A DNA stretch of 64,000 bases from contig NZ_JAUSWN010000013.1 in the NCBI RefSeq assembly GCF_030815255.1, positions 33,679 through 97,678 of the forward strand, written 5' to 3'. This document shows positions 17,513 through 27,656 of the stretch, piece by piece. The notes below the pieces were generated by a model. It was not told the DNA's origin. It made no database searches and saw nothing but the letters and a program-made list of their open reading frames with translations. Made by a program: the position numbers and the translations under genes. This DNA comes from Hathewaya limosa. Lineage in GTDB: Bacteria; Bacillota; Clostridia; Clostridiales; Clostridiaceae. How positions within the stretch are numbered: the first letter of the stretch is position 1; every line of letters begins with the position of its first letter.

Positions 17513-19003
17513 TTAAATATTCTCTTCACTCATTAATTTAGCTAAATAGTACAGTGTTCGAACTCCAACACCTGTTGCTCCTTTGGAATAATAATACTTA
17601 CTATCATCACTCCAAGAGGTTCCTGCTATATCCATATGCAGCCATGGAATATTATCTATAAATTCACCTATAAATAATCCCGCTACTATAGTACCGGCTC
17701 CTTTTGACCCTGAATTTTTTAAATCCGCTACATCCGATTTTAGTTGTTGCTTATATTCTTTAAATACAGGTAATTCCCATATTTTTTCTCCTGATAAATC
17801 CGATGCATTTTTTAGTTTATCCAAAAATTTTTCTTGATTTGTTATAACTCCCGTACATACTCTGCCCAATGCAGAATATACAGCACCAGTTAAAGTTGCA
17901 ATATCAAGAATTTGAGTAACCTTTTCTTTATGAATAGTATAATAAACAGCATCTATTAAAGTCAATCTTCCTTCAGCATCTGTATTAACAACCTCTACAG
18001 TTTTTCTTCCCATTGAATTTATAATATCCCCTGGTTTATACGCTTTATCTGAAAGTAAATTTTCACAAGCTGCTATAACTGCAACTATATTTATTTTAAG
18101 TTTTCTTTTTGCAATGGCACTAATAGCTCCTATTACCGCTGCTCCACCTGCCATATCTGATTTCATAGTTTCCATAGAACTAGATGGTTTCAAAGAATAT
18201 CCACCACTATCATAAGTTAATCCTTTACCTACATATCCTAGGATTTCTTTATTATCATTATCACCAAAATATCTCATTACGATTAATTTAGGCTCATTAA
18301 TTGCCCCCTGAGCTACAGATAAAAACGCCTCCATGTTAAGCTCTCTAATTTGTTCTCTATTTAATATATCAGTTTCAAATCCATATTGTTCTCCAGCCCT
18401 TTTAGCATTTTCAGCTAATTTACTCGGGTCTAATTTATTTGAGGGTTCATTTATAAGTTCTCTAGCCACTATGGTAGTTTCAGCTAATATTTTTGCTTCT
18501 TCAATTCCATCCTTAATACATTTTTTAATATTCTCATCTAAACCTTCTTGTAATAAATTTATTTTACTAATTTCAAATACTTTTTTATCAGTCTTATATT
18601 TGTCAAAAGTATATTTACTTAAAATAGAAGATTCTACTATTAATTCAACAATTCTTTTATAAGATAAATTTATATTATTAAATAATAAAATATTAAGTTC
18701 TGATAATTTTAATTCTATAGCCTTTTTTACCGCTTTTGATATTCCCCTTCTAATGCTTTCACTCTCTAGTTCATTTTCATTACCCATTCCTAAAAATAAA
18801 ATAGTGTTAAACTTACCTTTTTTAATGAAATTTAAGATAAATATTTCTTCCAAATCTCCCTTAAATTTTTTATTTCTTAATAAATCATTTACTACTCCCT
18901 TAAATTCTTCTGTTAGATGTGCATTATTTCCATTCTTAAAAACTGGAATAATAAAAGAATTATTATCATATTGTTCATTTTGGCTTAACAAAGTTATATT
19001 CAC
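17513..19003 (-). CDS. pepA: Cytosol (leucyl) aminopeptidase, M17 family
   Basis: The 496-residue protein has the two-domain M17 layout. A macro-like N-terminal domain spans about residues 1-160. The catalytic domain carries the metal motif GKGLTYDSGGYSLK, MKSDMAGGAAV, and the diagnostic family signature NTDAEGRL. Key lysine, aspartates and glutamate are all present, so it should be active. The enzyme forms hexamers and removes N-terminal residues in the cytosol. It precedes pepV on the same strand, but pepV has its own promoter, so co-transcription is not required. I see no clear terminator in the 168-bp gap. Confidence 0.93.
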   Translation of the reverse strand: MNITLLSQNEQYDNNSFIIPVFKNGNNAHLTEEFKGVVNDLLRNKKFKGDLEEIFILNFIKKGKFNTILFLGMGNENELESESIRRGISKAVKKAIELKLSELNILLFNNINLSYKRIVELIVESSILSKYTFDKYKTDKKVFEISKINLLQEGLDENIKKCIKDGIEEAKILAETTIVARELINEPSNKLDPSKLAENAKRAGEQYGFETDILNREQIRELNMEAFLSVAQGAINEPKLIVMRYFGDNDNKEILGYVGKGLTYDSGGYSLKPSSSMETMKSDMAGGAAVIGAISAIAKRKLKINIVAVIAACENLLSDKAYKPGDIINSMGRKTVEVVNTDAEGRLTLIDAVYYTIHKEKVTQILDIATLTGAVYSALGRVCTGVITNQEKFLDKLKNASDLSGEKIWELPVFKEYKQQLKSDVADLKNSGSKGAGTIVAGLFIGEFIDNIPWLHMDIAGTSWSDDSKYYYSKGATGVGVRTLYYLAKLMSEENI

Positions 19004-19247
19004 AAATTATCCCCCCAAATATTTTACTTATTATAGTTATTATATTCTAAATAATTTTGTCCTTCAACTTAACTAATTTTAACATTTAATATTTTTTCTT
19101 GAAATTTTATTTATTTTCTAGATAAATTTGATATAATTAATATGTATAAATTTTCTTTTTTTTATAAATTTTTAGAATCTTTACCGTTTCAACATATATT
19201 ATATATTATATGGAAAATATTTTTACATACATTCAAGGAGGAAATTC

Positions 19248-20342
19248 ATGAATTCTAAAGAATGGGTTTTAGTTAAAACTAAGGATTTACAAGAAGGAAT
19301 GATAGTAGCTAAAGATATTTTTAATGAAAAAGCAAAACTTATTACTAAAGACTTAAAATTAAACAATAAATTAATAAAAAAAATTCAATATATTTTTCCT
19401 TTCGGGAAAATTGAAATTTATAAGCACTCTGTTCCTAATGCCTTAGAAATTTGTGCTAAAGAAATATCTACAAAAAAATTAGAAAAAGTAGAACAAGTTT
19501 TTGAAGATATTTCGTCAAATGTTGATCAAATGTTAAGTTATATTACCATAAATACAAAACCAAAATTAAATAATATAAAAGAAATATCCTCTAATATATT
19601 AGAAGAAGTTAATGATTACACATATGCATTAAAAACCATAACTAATGAAAGAGAAATTGATGAATATTTGGTTAGACACTCTGCCAATGTTGCTGTACTT
19701 GCGTCTATTTTAGGTAGATGGCTAAATTTTTCTGATAGAGAAATAACTTTATTAAGTCATGCTGGTCTTTTACATGACATTGGGAAAACAAAAATAGATC
19801 CTAAAATATTAAATAAACCAGCAAAATTAACAAAAGAAGAATTTGAAATAGTAAAAAAACATCCTGTTTTAGGATATGATTTATTAAAAGATTTACCATA
19901 TATATCTCCTCTTGTTTCTAATGCTGTACTGATGCATCACGAAAGAATAGATGGTTCAGGTTATCCACTAGGTATAAAAAATGATAAGATAACTAATTTA
20001 GCTAAAATTATAAGCATTGTAGATATATTCGATGCCATGACTTCCAATAAATCTTATTCTAATAAAGTATCTCCTTTTAAAGCACTAGAAGTTTTACAAA
20101 AAGAATATATAAATAAACTAGATCCTATCTATTTAACAACATTTATTGAAAAAGTAGGAGATTATTTTACTGGGGAACTTATAGTTCTAAATACAGGGCA
20201 TATAGGTAAAATAATTAAGACAAATATATATGATATATCACGACCTCTCATTTTAGTAGATGAACAATTTATCGATCTAAGTAAAACCACAGAATTATAT
20301 ATTGAAGACTTATATATTGAGGAAGTTTATTCAAAAAATTAA
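19248..20342 (+). CDS. HD-GYP domain protein, probable cyclic-di-GMP phosphodiesterase
   Basis: The first about 125 residues have no recognised sensor or receiver domain and resemble the N-terminal extension seen in many clostridial HD-GYP proteins. The catalytic HD-GYP domain spans about 135-330, with HSANVAVLA, the HD pair LLHDIGK at 174-180, KKHPVLGYDLL, and HHERIDGSGYP at 230-240, the complete GYP signature. Family members hydrolyse cyclic-di-GMP. All metal-binding residues seem intact, so activity is likely. Start ATG 19248 follows AAGGAGG. No membrane segment is visible, so it is cytosolic. Confidence 0.9.
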   Translation: MNSKEWVLVKTKDLQEGMIVAKDIFNEKAKLITKDLKLNNKLIKKIQYIFPFGKIEIYKHSVPNALEICAKEISTKKLEKVEQVFEDISSNVDQMLSYITINTKPKLNNIKEISSNILEEVNDYTYALKTITNEREIDEYLVRHSANVAVLASILGRWLNFSDREITLLSHAGLLHDIGKTKIDPKILNKPAKLTKEEFEIVKKHPVLGYDLLKDLPYISPLVSNAVLMHHERIDGSGYPLGIKNDKITNLAKIISIVDIFDAMTSNKSYSNKVSPFKALEVLQKEYINKLDPIYLTTFIEKVGDYFTGELIVLNTGHIGKIIKTNIYDISRPLILVDEQFIDLSKTTELYIEDLYIEEVYSKN

Positions 20343-20368
20343 AGTGTATAGGAAATCCCATACACTTT
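20341..20368. terminator. Terminator between convergent genes
   Basis: AAAGTGTAT (20341-20349) pairs with ATACACTTT (20360-20368) with further G-C pairs toward the loop, followed by a T-rich run on the plus strand. It overlaps the HD-GYP stop codon and also follows the leftward nuclease gene. Confidence 0.85.
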
Positions 20369-20379
20369 TTTCTTTATAT

Positions 20380-22179
20380 TTATAAATTATAAAAAGACAT
20401 AATTTCATTAACTTGATTTTTAAGTTCCATATATCCTTGGCTTTTTTTACAATCTATAGAAGGTTTAATCCCTATAAAATTAATATCATAAAATTCATGT
20501 TGTATTTTTGAATTCACATCTTGCATTGGATAAACAATTATAACTCTATTAATACAATTTCTTTTAACTCGTTTTGTTATCTTATCATATATACTTACTG
20601 TTAAATAATCTCTAACTTGCTCTATGGTGTCTGTCTGTGCATATTCATTATATATATATGAAAATTTTCTACACTTAACTTCTACTATAAAAGATTCAAG
20701 AAATATACTATCCTTAAATATTGAAACAATTATATCAGGTGATCTATGATAAGCATTGGATATAAGTTCATAATTATTTAAATCTGTTGGATTTTTCTCT
20801 ATCCTCTTTTCATATTGTATAGAAACTGTATAATTATCTTTTTCTAATGTTATTTTAGTATTCTTAGGTAACTCATTAAAACAATTAAAAGTTTCATCTT
20901 TGTCCATAAGCCAACCTTTCATCCATCTAAAACCAAAATCTTCTATAATTTGTTTTATAGTTAAAAAAACATAATATTCAAATAGCTTAGGTGTATTTTT
21001 ATATGGAAATTTACTTATACTATTTCCTTTATCCTGTAACTCAAATAACGCTTCATAAAAATGATATACCTCTGAATATCTTCTATCCTTCATAACTTTA
21101 AAAGATGGTTTTATAATTTCTTTATATCCATTAATTTCTTTAAGCCATGTATCATTTATATAGTATGCGAGTTTATCCCTTAGTTTAGTTATATTACTTA
21201 AATAATAATTTAGGTTTTTTTTTCGTTTATCTATTTTTAATAATGTTCTATCAATCTCTTTTAAATCTCTAATTCTATCTTTCATAAAACCCTTGCTAAA
21301 AAGTTCACTTTTAAATCTATTTTTATCTTTTTCTTCTAAAAAGCTTCTTTTTTCACACAATGTTTGCTCTTCTCTTAAAACTTTACATAATAAATTATAG
21401 TAATAATTTTCAATATTTTTCATTTCTAAAAACATGTCACTTAATATCTTTTTTAGCCATTTATTTTCATAATTATCTTTAGTAAAATCAGTATGTTTTT
21501 CATAAAACTTTGTTGGATTATAGGTATTACTATTTAAACTCATTCCTTTATTAACCAACCAGCGTTGAGATTTTAAATCTACTTTATTAGAATAGTCTCT
21601 CTCACTATATTTTTTAGTAACCTCTCTTATGGGATCTCTAAATATATTCAATAAAATACTATCTAAATTCTTATAATTTTCTTCAATATATTTATAAAAT
21701 TCTAAAAAACCCCAATCACTATTTTTTGAATCATTAGTTACTATATTCTTATTTTTATACACATCATGAGAGAGTCCTTTTAAAATACTTTCTAAATATA
21801 CTCTCATGTTAGTTAATCCTTCCCAAGACATTGCAGAAGGTCTAACCGTAAAATATGTTTCAAAACTATTATTAATAGTTTTTACTTTTAGTACATAATT
21901 TCCAGGAACCAACATTTTATCAGTTGTATTTATAGATGATAATTGATATATCTCTCCAACTTTAAGTTTCTTTACTTCCTCATCTATCTCGTACAATTTA
22001 AGATATGCATCTTTATCATTGCTCTCTAAACATATATTAATACTTTCATATTCATAAAAGTAAAATAATTCTTTCTCAGTATTTACATTAAAATTATTAT
22101 TAAGTGAAAATATCTTTTTTTTATTTTCATTTTTAGCTTTATTTTCTATTTCCAAGATAATATTAGCTTGTATATCCAT
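20380..22179 (-). CDS. DUF2357 / PD-(D/E)xK nuclease, McrC-like partner of an AAA+ motor
   Basis: This 599-residue protein has a beta-rich N-terminal region (1-115), a helical DUF2357-like segment with YENKWLKKIL near 237-246, and a C-terminal restriction-endonuclease fold. The nuclease motif is readable: Glu401 in LFEYYVFL, SPDIIV with Asp482, and VEVKCRK with Glu500 and Lys502, then Gln521 in EQVRDYL. In McrBC-type systems the nuclease subunit is driven by the partner motor. Its start overlaps the end of the AAA+ gene by 17 bp, showing translational coupling. Membership in a defence module is inference. I know of no characterised homologue with this exact gene set. Confidence 0.8.
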   Translation of the reverse strand: MDIQANIILEIENKAKNENKKKIFSLNNNFNVNTEKELFYFYEYESINICLESNDKDAYLKLYEIDEEVKKLKVGEIYQLSSINTTDKMLVPGNYVLKVKTINNSFETYFTVRPSAMSWEGLTNMRVYLESILKGLSHDVYKNKNIVTNDSKNSDWGFLEFYKYIEENYKNLDSILLNIFRDPIREVTKKYSERDYSNKVDLKSQRWLVNKGMSLNSNTYNPTKFYEKHTDFTKDNYENKWLKKILSDMFLEMKNIENYYYNLLCKVLREEQTLCEKRSFLEEKDKNRFKSELFSKGFMKDRIRDLKEIDRTLLKIDKRKKNLNYYLSNITKLRDKLAYYINDTWLKEINGYKEIIKPSFKVMKDRRYSEVYHFYEALFELQDKGNSISKFPYKNTPKLFEYYVFLTIKQIIEDFGFRWMKGWLMDKDETFNCFNELPKNTKITLEKDNYTVSIQYEKRIEKNPTDLNNYELISNAYHRSPDIIVSIFKDSIFLESFIVEVKCRKFSYIYNEYAQTDTIEQVRDYLTVSIYDKITKRVKRNCINRVIIVYPMQDVNSKIQHEFYDINFIGIKPSIDCKKSQGYMELKNQVNEIMSFYNL

Positions 22180-24232
22180 ACATACTTAACTCCTTAGCTT
22201 TTCTACATATTTCTTTTTTAGTAAGTCTAAAATGACTTATCTTTTGCGCTTCTGCACTATTAAAGAAATTATATAGTTCGCTATTTAAAGGTTCCCCCTC
22301 CATTTCTTTAAGTATGCCTATTAACCTTTCAAATTGTTTTTCACTTCCTCTAATTTTAGTAAGCAATCTTTGCTTAATTTGAATATCAAAAGCATCTTCT
22401 CTAGAAATCAAGTACTCATCTTCATTGATTTTAGGAATATTATTCAAATAAGATCCGATTCTATTAAATATCCTAAAAGAGACCCCTTTTTGATAATCAT
22501 ACTTTTGAATTAACTCATGTAAATCATCCAAAAATTTAAGTTCTTCATCTTTATATGCTTCCAAAGGTGTCTTTTCATTATTAATCCATGTTTTATATTG
22601 TGAAAAACTATATTTATTTCTAAAAGTCCTAATTATCTTTCTATCCTTGTTTTCTTCTTTCTGTATTTTTAAAGAAATAAATGTTCTTTTTTGGGGTACT
22701 ACTATATTAGCACGATCCAAAAGTCTATCCGAAAAATCCCTAGTAGTTTCATCCATATTAACAGTTCCTACAAAAATAATGTTATTTCTTAAATGTATAT
22801 ATCTTGGATACTTATCTTTATTGTCACATATTACATTTTCAGCATATAACTTAATTTTTCTTTCCTCACCCTCAAGTTCTAATACTGATATAAATGGAGC
22901 AAACCAATGTTCTATTTGTGATAAATTCATTTCATCAAAAATTACCATATGCATTTTATAAGGGTTGTTTTGAGCATGAACAAGTAAATCTACAAGTCCA
23001 GTTTCTGAAGGCATGTACATTTTATTTATATTATTTAAATATCCCAATATATCTCCTGGCTCAGTATAAGATGGACTAACTGGCAGAATCAACAGTGTAT
23101 CTTCTGATTCCTCAACTCCTAAAATTTTGGCATAGGCAGAAGCAAGTCTAGTTTTTCCTGTTCCACTCATGCCCGCAATTATAGTTAAGGGATTTGTTTT
23201 AACACTTAAATGAAAGTTATATAAATCTTTTTCATCATAACAAAGTTCATTTTCTATAGTATATTCTTTTAAACATTGTAAAAATTTTAATTCCGTATTA
23301 TCCTCCTGAGTCTTATTAATTCTTTCTATTTCCTCTGTATTTTCTGCTGAATCTATAAAACTTTCCTTTTCTTGAGTTTCTATAGATTTGTTTTCTATTT
23401 TCTCAAAATTGAACTGAACCGTATTCATAACTATTTCAAATTTATCTTTAAGTTTTTCAACAATATCATTTTCTAAATATATTCTCTCTGCAAACTCAAG
23501 ATTTTTTGTTCCAATTATAAATTTTTTACGTACATCTTTATTTTTAAAATCCAACTTTATTTTTTTTATATTGTTTCCCATATGGCGCCATAATTTATTT
23601 TTATTCTCTACTCTTTTCCATTTTGTAAAATTAGTATATAAATATTCTCCACATAAAATATACTCTGGAGAAGTAACCATATAATGACTATAATCTTTTA
23701 ATATTATATATTCCTCGTTTAATAATCTTTTTTCAAACTCCCCATTACTTATATCTATCCTTGGCACATACATAAATTCCATATTTAAATTTAATCCTAC
23801 ATAATCCTCTGTGGCTATAACATCTAAATTTTTATAAATTTTTTCAGTTACTTCTTTTATATTTATTTTGGGCTTGAACAATATTAATTTATTTTCAAAT
23901 TTTTGCCTAACCATTGAAATCTTTTTATTAATATCGGAGGTTAATCTATAAGAACTATCAAAAATTGATTGTGACTGATACACATCAATTCCAACATAAT
24001 AATCAGATTGCATAACAGAATTTAAAGAATAACTTATAGGGGTAGGCTCATAAGTTAAAGATTTTATATAAAAAATTATATTATTGAAATCACTATTTCG
24101 CATTATAGCTACTGCGTCTTGTGTATCCCCTATAGTTGGGTATGTTTCTTGTTCTGTTGCTAATATTCCTAATAAATAACATTCTTCATTGCATTCCAAT
24201 AGTTCTCTTTTATCACATTGATTTATACTCAT
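22163..24232 (-). CDS. McrB-like AAA+ ATPase/GTPase motor of a putative defence operon
   Basis: The first 330 residues form an uncharacterised domain, possibly the target-recognition part. The AAA+ core follows with Walker A GMSGTGKT at 354-361, a pre-Walker-B pattern SPSYTEPGDILGYL, Walker B MVIFDEMNL at 429-437, sensor-like GTVNMDETT at 489-497 and an arginine-finger-like DRLLDRA at 502-508. McrB of E. coli has a related MNxxD motif for GTP. Here it is VNMDETT, the version I associate with DUF2357-linked motors. It overlaps the upstream coiled-coil gene by 20 bp and the downstream nuclease by 17 bp. Nucleotide preference (GTP or ATP) cannot be told from sequence. Confidence 0.82.
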   Translation of the reverse strand: MSINQCDKRELLECNEECYLLGILATEQETYPTIGDTQDAVAIMRNSDFNNIIFYIKSLTYEPTPISYSLNSVMQSDYYVGIDVYQSQSIFDSSYRLTSDINKKISMVRQKFENKLILFKPKINIKEVTEKIYKNLDVIATEDYVGLNLNMEFMYVPRIDISNGEFEKRLLNEEYIILKDYSHYMVTSPEYILCGEYLYTNFTKWKRVENKNKLWRHMGNNIKKIKLDFKNKDVRKKFIIGTKNLEFAERIYLENDIVEKLKDKFEIVMNTVQFNFEKIENKSIETQEKESFIDSAENTEEIERINKTQEDNTELKFLQCLKEYTIENELCYDEKDLYNFHLSVKTNPLTIIAGMSGTGKTRLASAYAKILGVEESEDTLLILPVSPSYTEPGDILGYLNNINKMYMPSETGLVDLLVHAQNNPYKMHMVIFDEMNLSQIEHWFAPFISVLELEGEERKIKLYAENVICDNKDKYPRYIHLRNNIIFVGTVNMDETTRDFSDRLLDRANIVVPQKRTFISLKIQKEENKDRKIIRTFRNKYSFSQYKTWINNEKTPLEAYKDEELKFLDDLHELIQKYDYQKGVSFRIFNRIGSYLNNIPKINEDEYLISREDAFDIQIKQRLLTKIRGSEKQFERLIGILKEMEGEPLNSELYNFFNSAEAQKISHFRLTKKEICRKAKELSMYGYTS

Positions 24233-25523
24233 ATTTATCCCCCCCTATATTTATCTTTTCTTTAACTAGTTGCTCTATTAATTCTTTTTCATTACATGCC
24301 ATAAAAATATTACATTGAATATCATATTTTTTTGCAAACTCTTTAACTTTATTTATAATGTCATTATTTAATCCATGTCTTTGAATATATATTTTGTTTA
24401 TAAGTGAAAGGTCTTTTTCTTTTAGTTCTTTATCTATACTATTTCCATCTAAAAATATCATTTCTGGAAAAATATTTTTAAATATTCCTTCTTTTATTGA
24501 ATATACTACAGCAAAAATTTTCTCTTCCGTATTAGTTCTAAAAGCACAATTATTATATACATCTAATTTTGTTATTCTTTCTTTTAAACTTTCAATTTCT
24601 TTTTTTAGCTTTAAATTTTCTTTTTCTATGGATTGAAATTCAGTTATACTATCTTTTCTGTTTTCTTGTATATCATGCTGTAATTCTTCATTTCTGGTAT
24701 TTAAAATTTTCACTTTATTTTTTATATTATATAAGTTAGATTCATAATTTTCTATTTTTTTTCTTAGTTCTCTGTGTTTTAGTTCCACATCATCCATTAT
24801 AGATGTAAAATTTCTTTGTTTTTCTTGAATGTATCCATCTATTATTTCCATGATTAAACCATTTTTTATTTTATTTGTTTCATGTTGATTATTTTTTAAA
24901 TATAAATATTGAATTAAATAAACTGGATATTTCTTAGATTTATCTTTTATTTTATTACTTAAATCACTTAAACCCCACTCTTTAATTTCTTTATACAATT
25001 CATGATATTCTTCAATATTAAATCCATCTAATTCTTCTTCACAATATGTAATAAATACTTCATATAAATCTTCTTGTACAAAAGGATTTATTTTACTATA
25101 ATACTCCCTAATTTCATCTTCATTACAATCACATTCTCTTTTTATAAAAATTTCATTATACAATTTATAATTTTCAATTAATTTAGGTAGCATTTTTTTA
25201 GTTTCTTCTGGATAAAAACATAATGCATTAGCAAATTTTTGATATTCCTTTATACCTTCGTTTTTTTCACAGTTACTTAAAAAATAAAAAAATTCTTTCT
25301 TTTTTAAGGCCCCTAATTTCTCTATTTCATATCTTTTTAGAATCATGTAAAAAGGTGTTACTTTATGTTTTTTATTATATATTCCTGGATTATTAATACA
25401 ATTCTTTATCTTAAACTTTTTAAAAGATAAATCTCTTTTCTTAGTATTATCACCTAAAATTTTCAAAACCTCATCTGCACCCTTATTATCTAATAGACTT
25501 AGAAAAAATTCTACTTCATTCAT
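24213..25523 (-). CDS. Coiled-coil protein of unknown function, first gene of the McrB-like operon
   Basis: I do not recognise this 436-residue protein. The first 230 residues are helical and rich in Tyr/Lys/Glu. Residues about 245-320 form a strong coiled coil. The last about 100 residues look like a compact alpha/beta domain (strands AVVYSI, MIFLDG, KIYIQR and CNIFMAC, with helices between), possibly Rossmann-like. It is the promoter-proximal gene, with a good ribosome site GGGAGG. Its 3' end overlaps the AAA+ start by 20 bp. By analogy with multi-gene type IV restriction systems it could be a sensor, adaptor or effector, but that is inference only. Confidence 0.7.
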   Translation of the reverse strand: MNEVEFFLSLLDNKGADEVLKILGDNTKKRDLSFKKFKIKNCINNPGIYNKKHKVTPFYMILKRYEIEKLGALKKKEFFYFLSNCEKNEGIKEYQKFANALCFYPEETKKMLPKLIENYKLYNEIFIKRECDCNEDEIREYYSKINPFVQEDLYEVFITYCEEELDGFNIEEYHELYKEIKEWGLSDLSNKIKDKSKKYPVYLIQYLYLKNNQHETNKIKNGLIMEIIDGYIQEKQRNFTSIMDDVELKHRELRKKIENYESNLYNIKNKVKILNTRNEELQHDIQENRKDSITEFQSIEKENLKLKKEIESLKERITKLDVYNNCAFRTNTEEKIFAVVYSIKEGIFKNIFPEMIFLDGNSIDKELKEKDLSLINKIYIQRHGLNNDIINKVKEFAKKYDIQCNIFMACNEKELIEQLVKEKINIGGDKYEYKSM

Positions 25524-25701
25524 ATTTTCCTCCCAAACTATTAATTCTTAAACAATCTCCTTATATCAAATTAACCAAAATATACTATTTTAAAACACAT
25601 TTCATTGAAATAACTTAATATTAAACTTATTATAATATCACAATTCTATTATATATTAAATATTTTTAATTGTAAAAAAGCAACGACTTCTTCTCTAAAA
25701 A

Positions 25702-25749
25702 AAAACAATACCTTTAAACTTATACTAAAAAGCATAAAAGTATTGTTTT
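25702..25749 (-). terminator. Terminator after topB
   Basis: An imperfect hairpin (25702-25714 with 25737-25749, one bulged base) is followed on the minus strand by a run of eight or more U residues, just past the topB stop. Confidence 0.8.
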
Positions 25750-25756
25750 ATAAATA

Positions 25757-27646
25757 TTAATTTATTTTAGTTTCTTCTTTCTGATTTTCTCTACTATCAC
25801 AAATAATTACCCTAGGTCCTCTTTTTATTCGTTCTACTCCACTACGTGTAAATTTAAATATATATTTTAAAAATACATCTTTACCCATAGAACCCCTTTC
25901 CATATCCGCCAGTGCCTTTTCCATTCTTCCGGTATAATCTGTATCTAAAAGTTCTTTTACTGGGAAAGAATGTATTAATCTAAGTCCTCTTTCTGTAATT
26001 AAAAGTGATTTTCCTTTAGGTTCCACATATCCAGCATATTTTAATTTATTTATTATTTCAGCCCTAGTTGCAGCTGTACCAATAGAATATCCACTCAAAA
26101 CTTCTAATGAAGTTTCTTCCTTATCATCATCATTACTGTCATTATTTTTTCCACAAGTCTCCATAGCTTTAAGTAATGTTTTCTCTGTATGATGCGCTGG
26201 TGGTTTAGTTTTTTTACTTTTTATTTTAAGTTCTAAAACATCAACTTTTTCTCCCTTTTCAACGCTAGGCAATAACTCATCCTTTTTATCAACACCATCA
26301 AGCTTTAACCACCCTTGTTTTTTTAGAATTTTACCTTTTGTTGAAAATAATCTATCAAATTTGTCACCTTGAATTGTAGTAATTATCTCTGTATGTTCAA
26401 ATTCTGCTGGTTCCATAAACTGAGAAATAAATCTATTTTTTATAGCCTTATAAACTTTAACTTCATCTTCACTTAAAGATTTTGGAGTAATATATGTAGG
26501 TATTATAGCACTATGACTTTCTACTTTTGCATTATTAAATACTTTTTTAGTAACAGAAAATTTTATTTCATCCTCAAAAGCTAATCCTCGTTTAACAGAA
26601 TTCAAAACCTTCTCTGCCTTATCCTTTAAGCTTTCTTCTAAAGCCGTACTGGATGTTCTTGGATAAGTTATAAACTTTTTTTCATATAAACTTTGAGCAA
26701 CCTTTAAAACTTTATCAGCAGTCCACCCCTTATATTTACTTGTAATATATCCTTGAAGATTTGTTAAATTAAAAAGCGCTGCAGGATATTCTTTTTTTAA
26801 TTCTATCTTTTTTTCTGTAATCTGTCCTTCTCTATCTTTAAGCTCTTTTTTTAATCTCTCAACACTTTCTTTTTTAGGAAATTTATCTAGTTTATTATGA
26901 AAAAATTTTCCTTTATATTCTCCATTTTTAGCTCCAAAATCTGCATATAACTCAAAAAATTGTTCTACTTTAAAATTCTTGATTTTCATATCTCTATCAT
27001 ATATCATTTTTAAAGTAGGAAGTAATACTCTACCTATGTTAAGTAAATTACCTTTTCCTCTACAATATTTTAATGTAGCCATAGACGTAAAATTAATACC
27101 TATAACCCAATCTGTTATTTGTCTGCTCATACCCGCATCTTGTAATAATTTCATTTCTTCATTTTTCTTTAAATTTTCTAACCCTCTTTTTATTTCATCG
27201 GGAGTCCACTCATTAATTAATATTCTATATATAGGTTTTTTTACTTTTATATAGTTAAATATTAAAAGTGCTATAGTTTCTCCTTCTCTATCAAAGTCTG
27301 TGGCTGAAATAACCCTTTCCACATCTTCTCTTTCTACTAATTTCTTTATAACTCCTAATTGTTTTTGTGCACCTGCATCTACTTTATTTCTTACTTTTGA
27401 ATCATTTTTTATTTTGTATTTAAATTCCTCTGGTATATACGGAAAATTATCAAAACTCCATAATGCTAATTTTTCATCATAATCTTTACAATCATATAAT
27501 GTTAAAAGGTGACCAAAGGCCCAAGTTATAATATAACTTTCTCCCTCTAAATACCCATCACCTTTTTTCTTACAATTTAACGCTTCCGCTATATTTCTTC
27601 CTACGGAAGGTTTTTCTGCTAAAATTAAAGTTTTCATTAAAATCAC
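25757..27646 (-). CDS. topB: DNA topoisomerase III
   Basis: This type IA topoisomerase has a Toprim domain with AEKPSVG near residue 10 and the acidic triad ATDFDREGE at 115-123. The active-site tyrosine is Tyr328 in FITYPRTS. A late AATRAEII motif is also present. It relaxes or decatenates DNA through a transient 5'-phosphotyrosine break. At 629 residues it is shorter than typical Bacillus TopB and lacks a cysteine-rich C-terminal tail. I keep the GTG start at 27646 because AGGAG lies 7 bp upstream; the ATG at 27637 is three codons in. It starts 10 bp after the exonuclease stop, so the two are likely one operon. Confidence 0.93.
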   Translation of the reverse strand: MILMKTLILAEKPSVGRNIAEALNCKKKGDGYLEGESYIITWAFGHLLTLYDCKDYDEKLALWSFDNFPYIPEEFKYKIKNDSKVRNKVDAGAQKQLGVIKKLVEREDVERVISATDFDREGETIALLIFNYIKVKKPIYRILINEWTPDEIKRGLENLKKNEEMKLLQDAGMSRQITDWVIGINFTSMATLKYCRGKGNLLNIGRVLLPTLKMIYDRDMKIKNFKVEQFFELYADFGAKNGEYKGKFFHNKLDKFPKKESVERLKKELKDREGQITEKKIELKKEYPAALFNLTNLQGYITSKYKGWTADKVLKVAQSLYEKKFITYPRTSSTALEESLKDKAEKVLNSVKRGLAFEDEIKFSVTKKVFNNAKVESHSAIIPTYITPKSLSEDEVKVYKAIKNRFISQFMEPAEFEHTEIITTIQGDKFDRLFSTKGKILKKQGWLKLDGVDKKDELLPSVEKGEKVDVLELKIKSKKTKPPAHHTEKTLLKAMETCGKNNDSNDDDKEETSLEVLSGYSIGTAATRAEIINKLKYAGYVEPKGKSLLITERGLRLIHSFPVKELLDTDYTGRMEKALADMERGSMGKDVFLKYIFKFTRSGVERIKRGPRVIICDSRENQKEETKIN

Positions 27647-27656
27647 CGACTAACTC

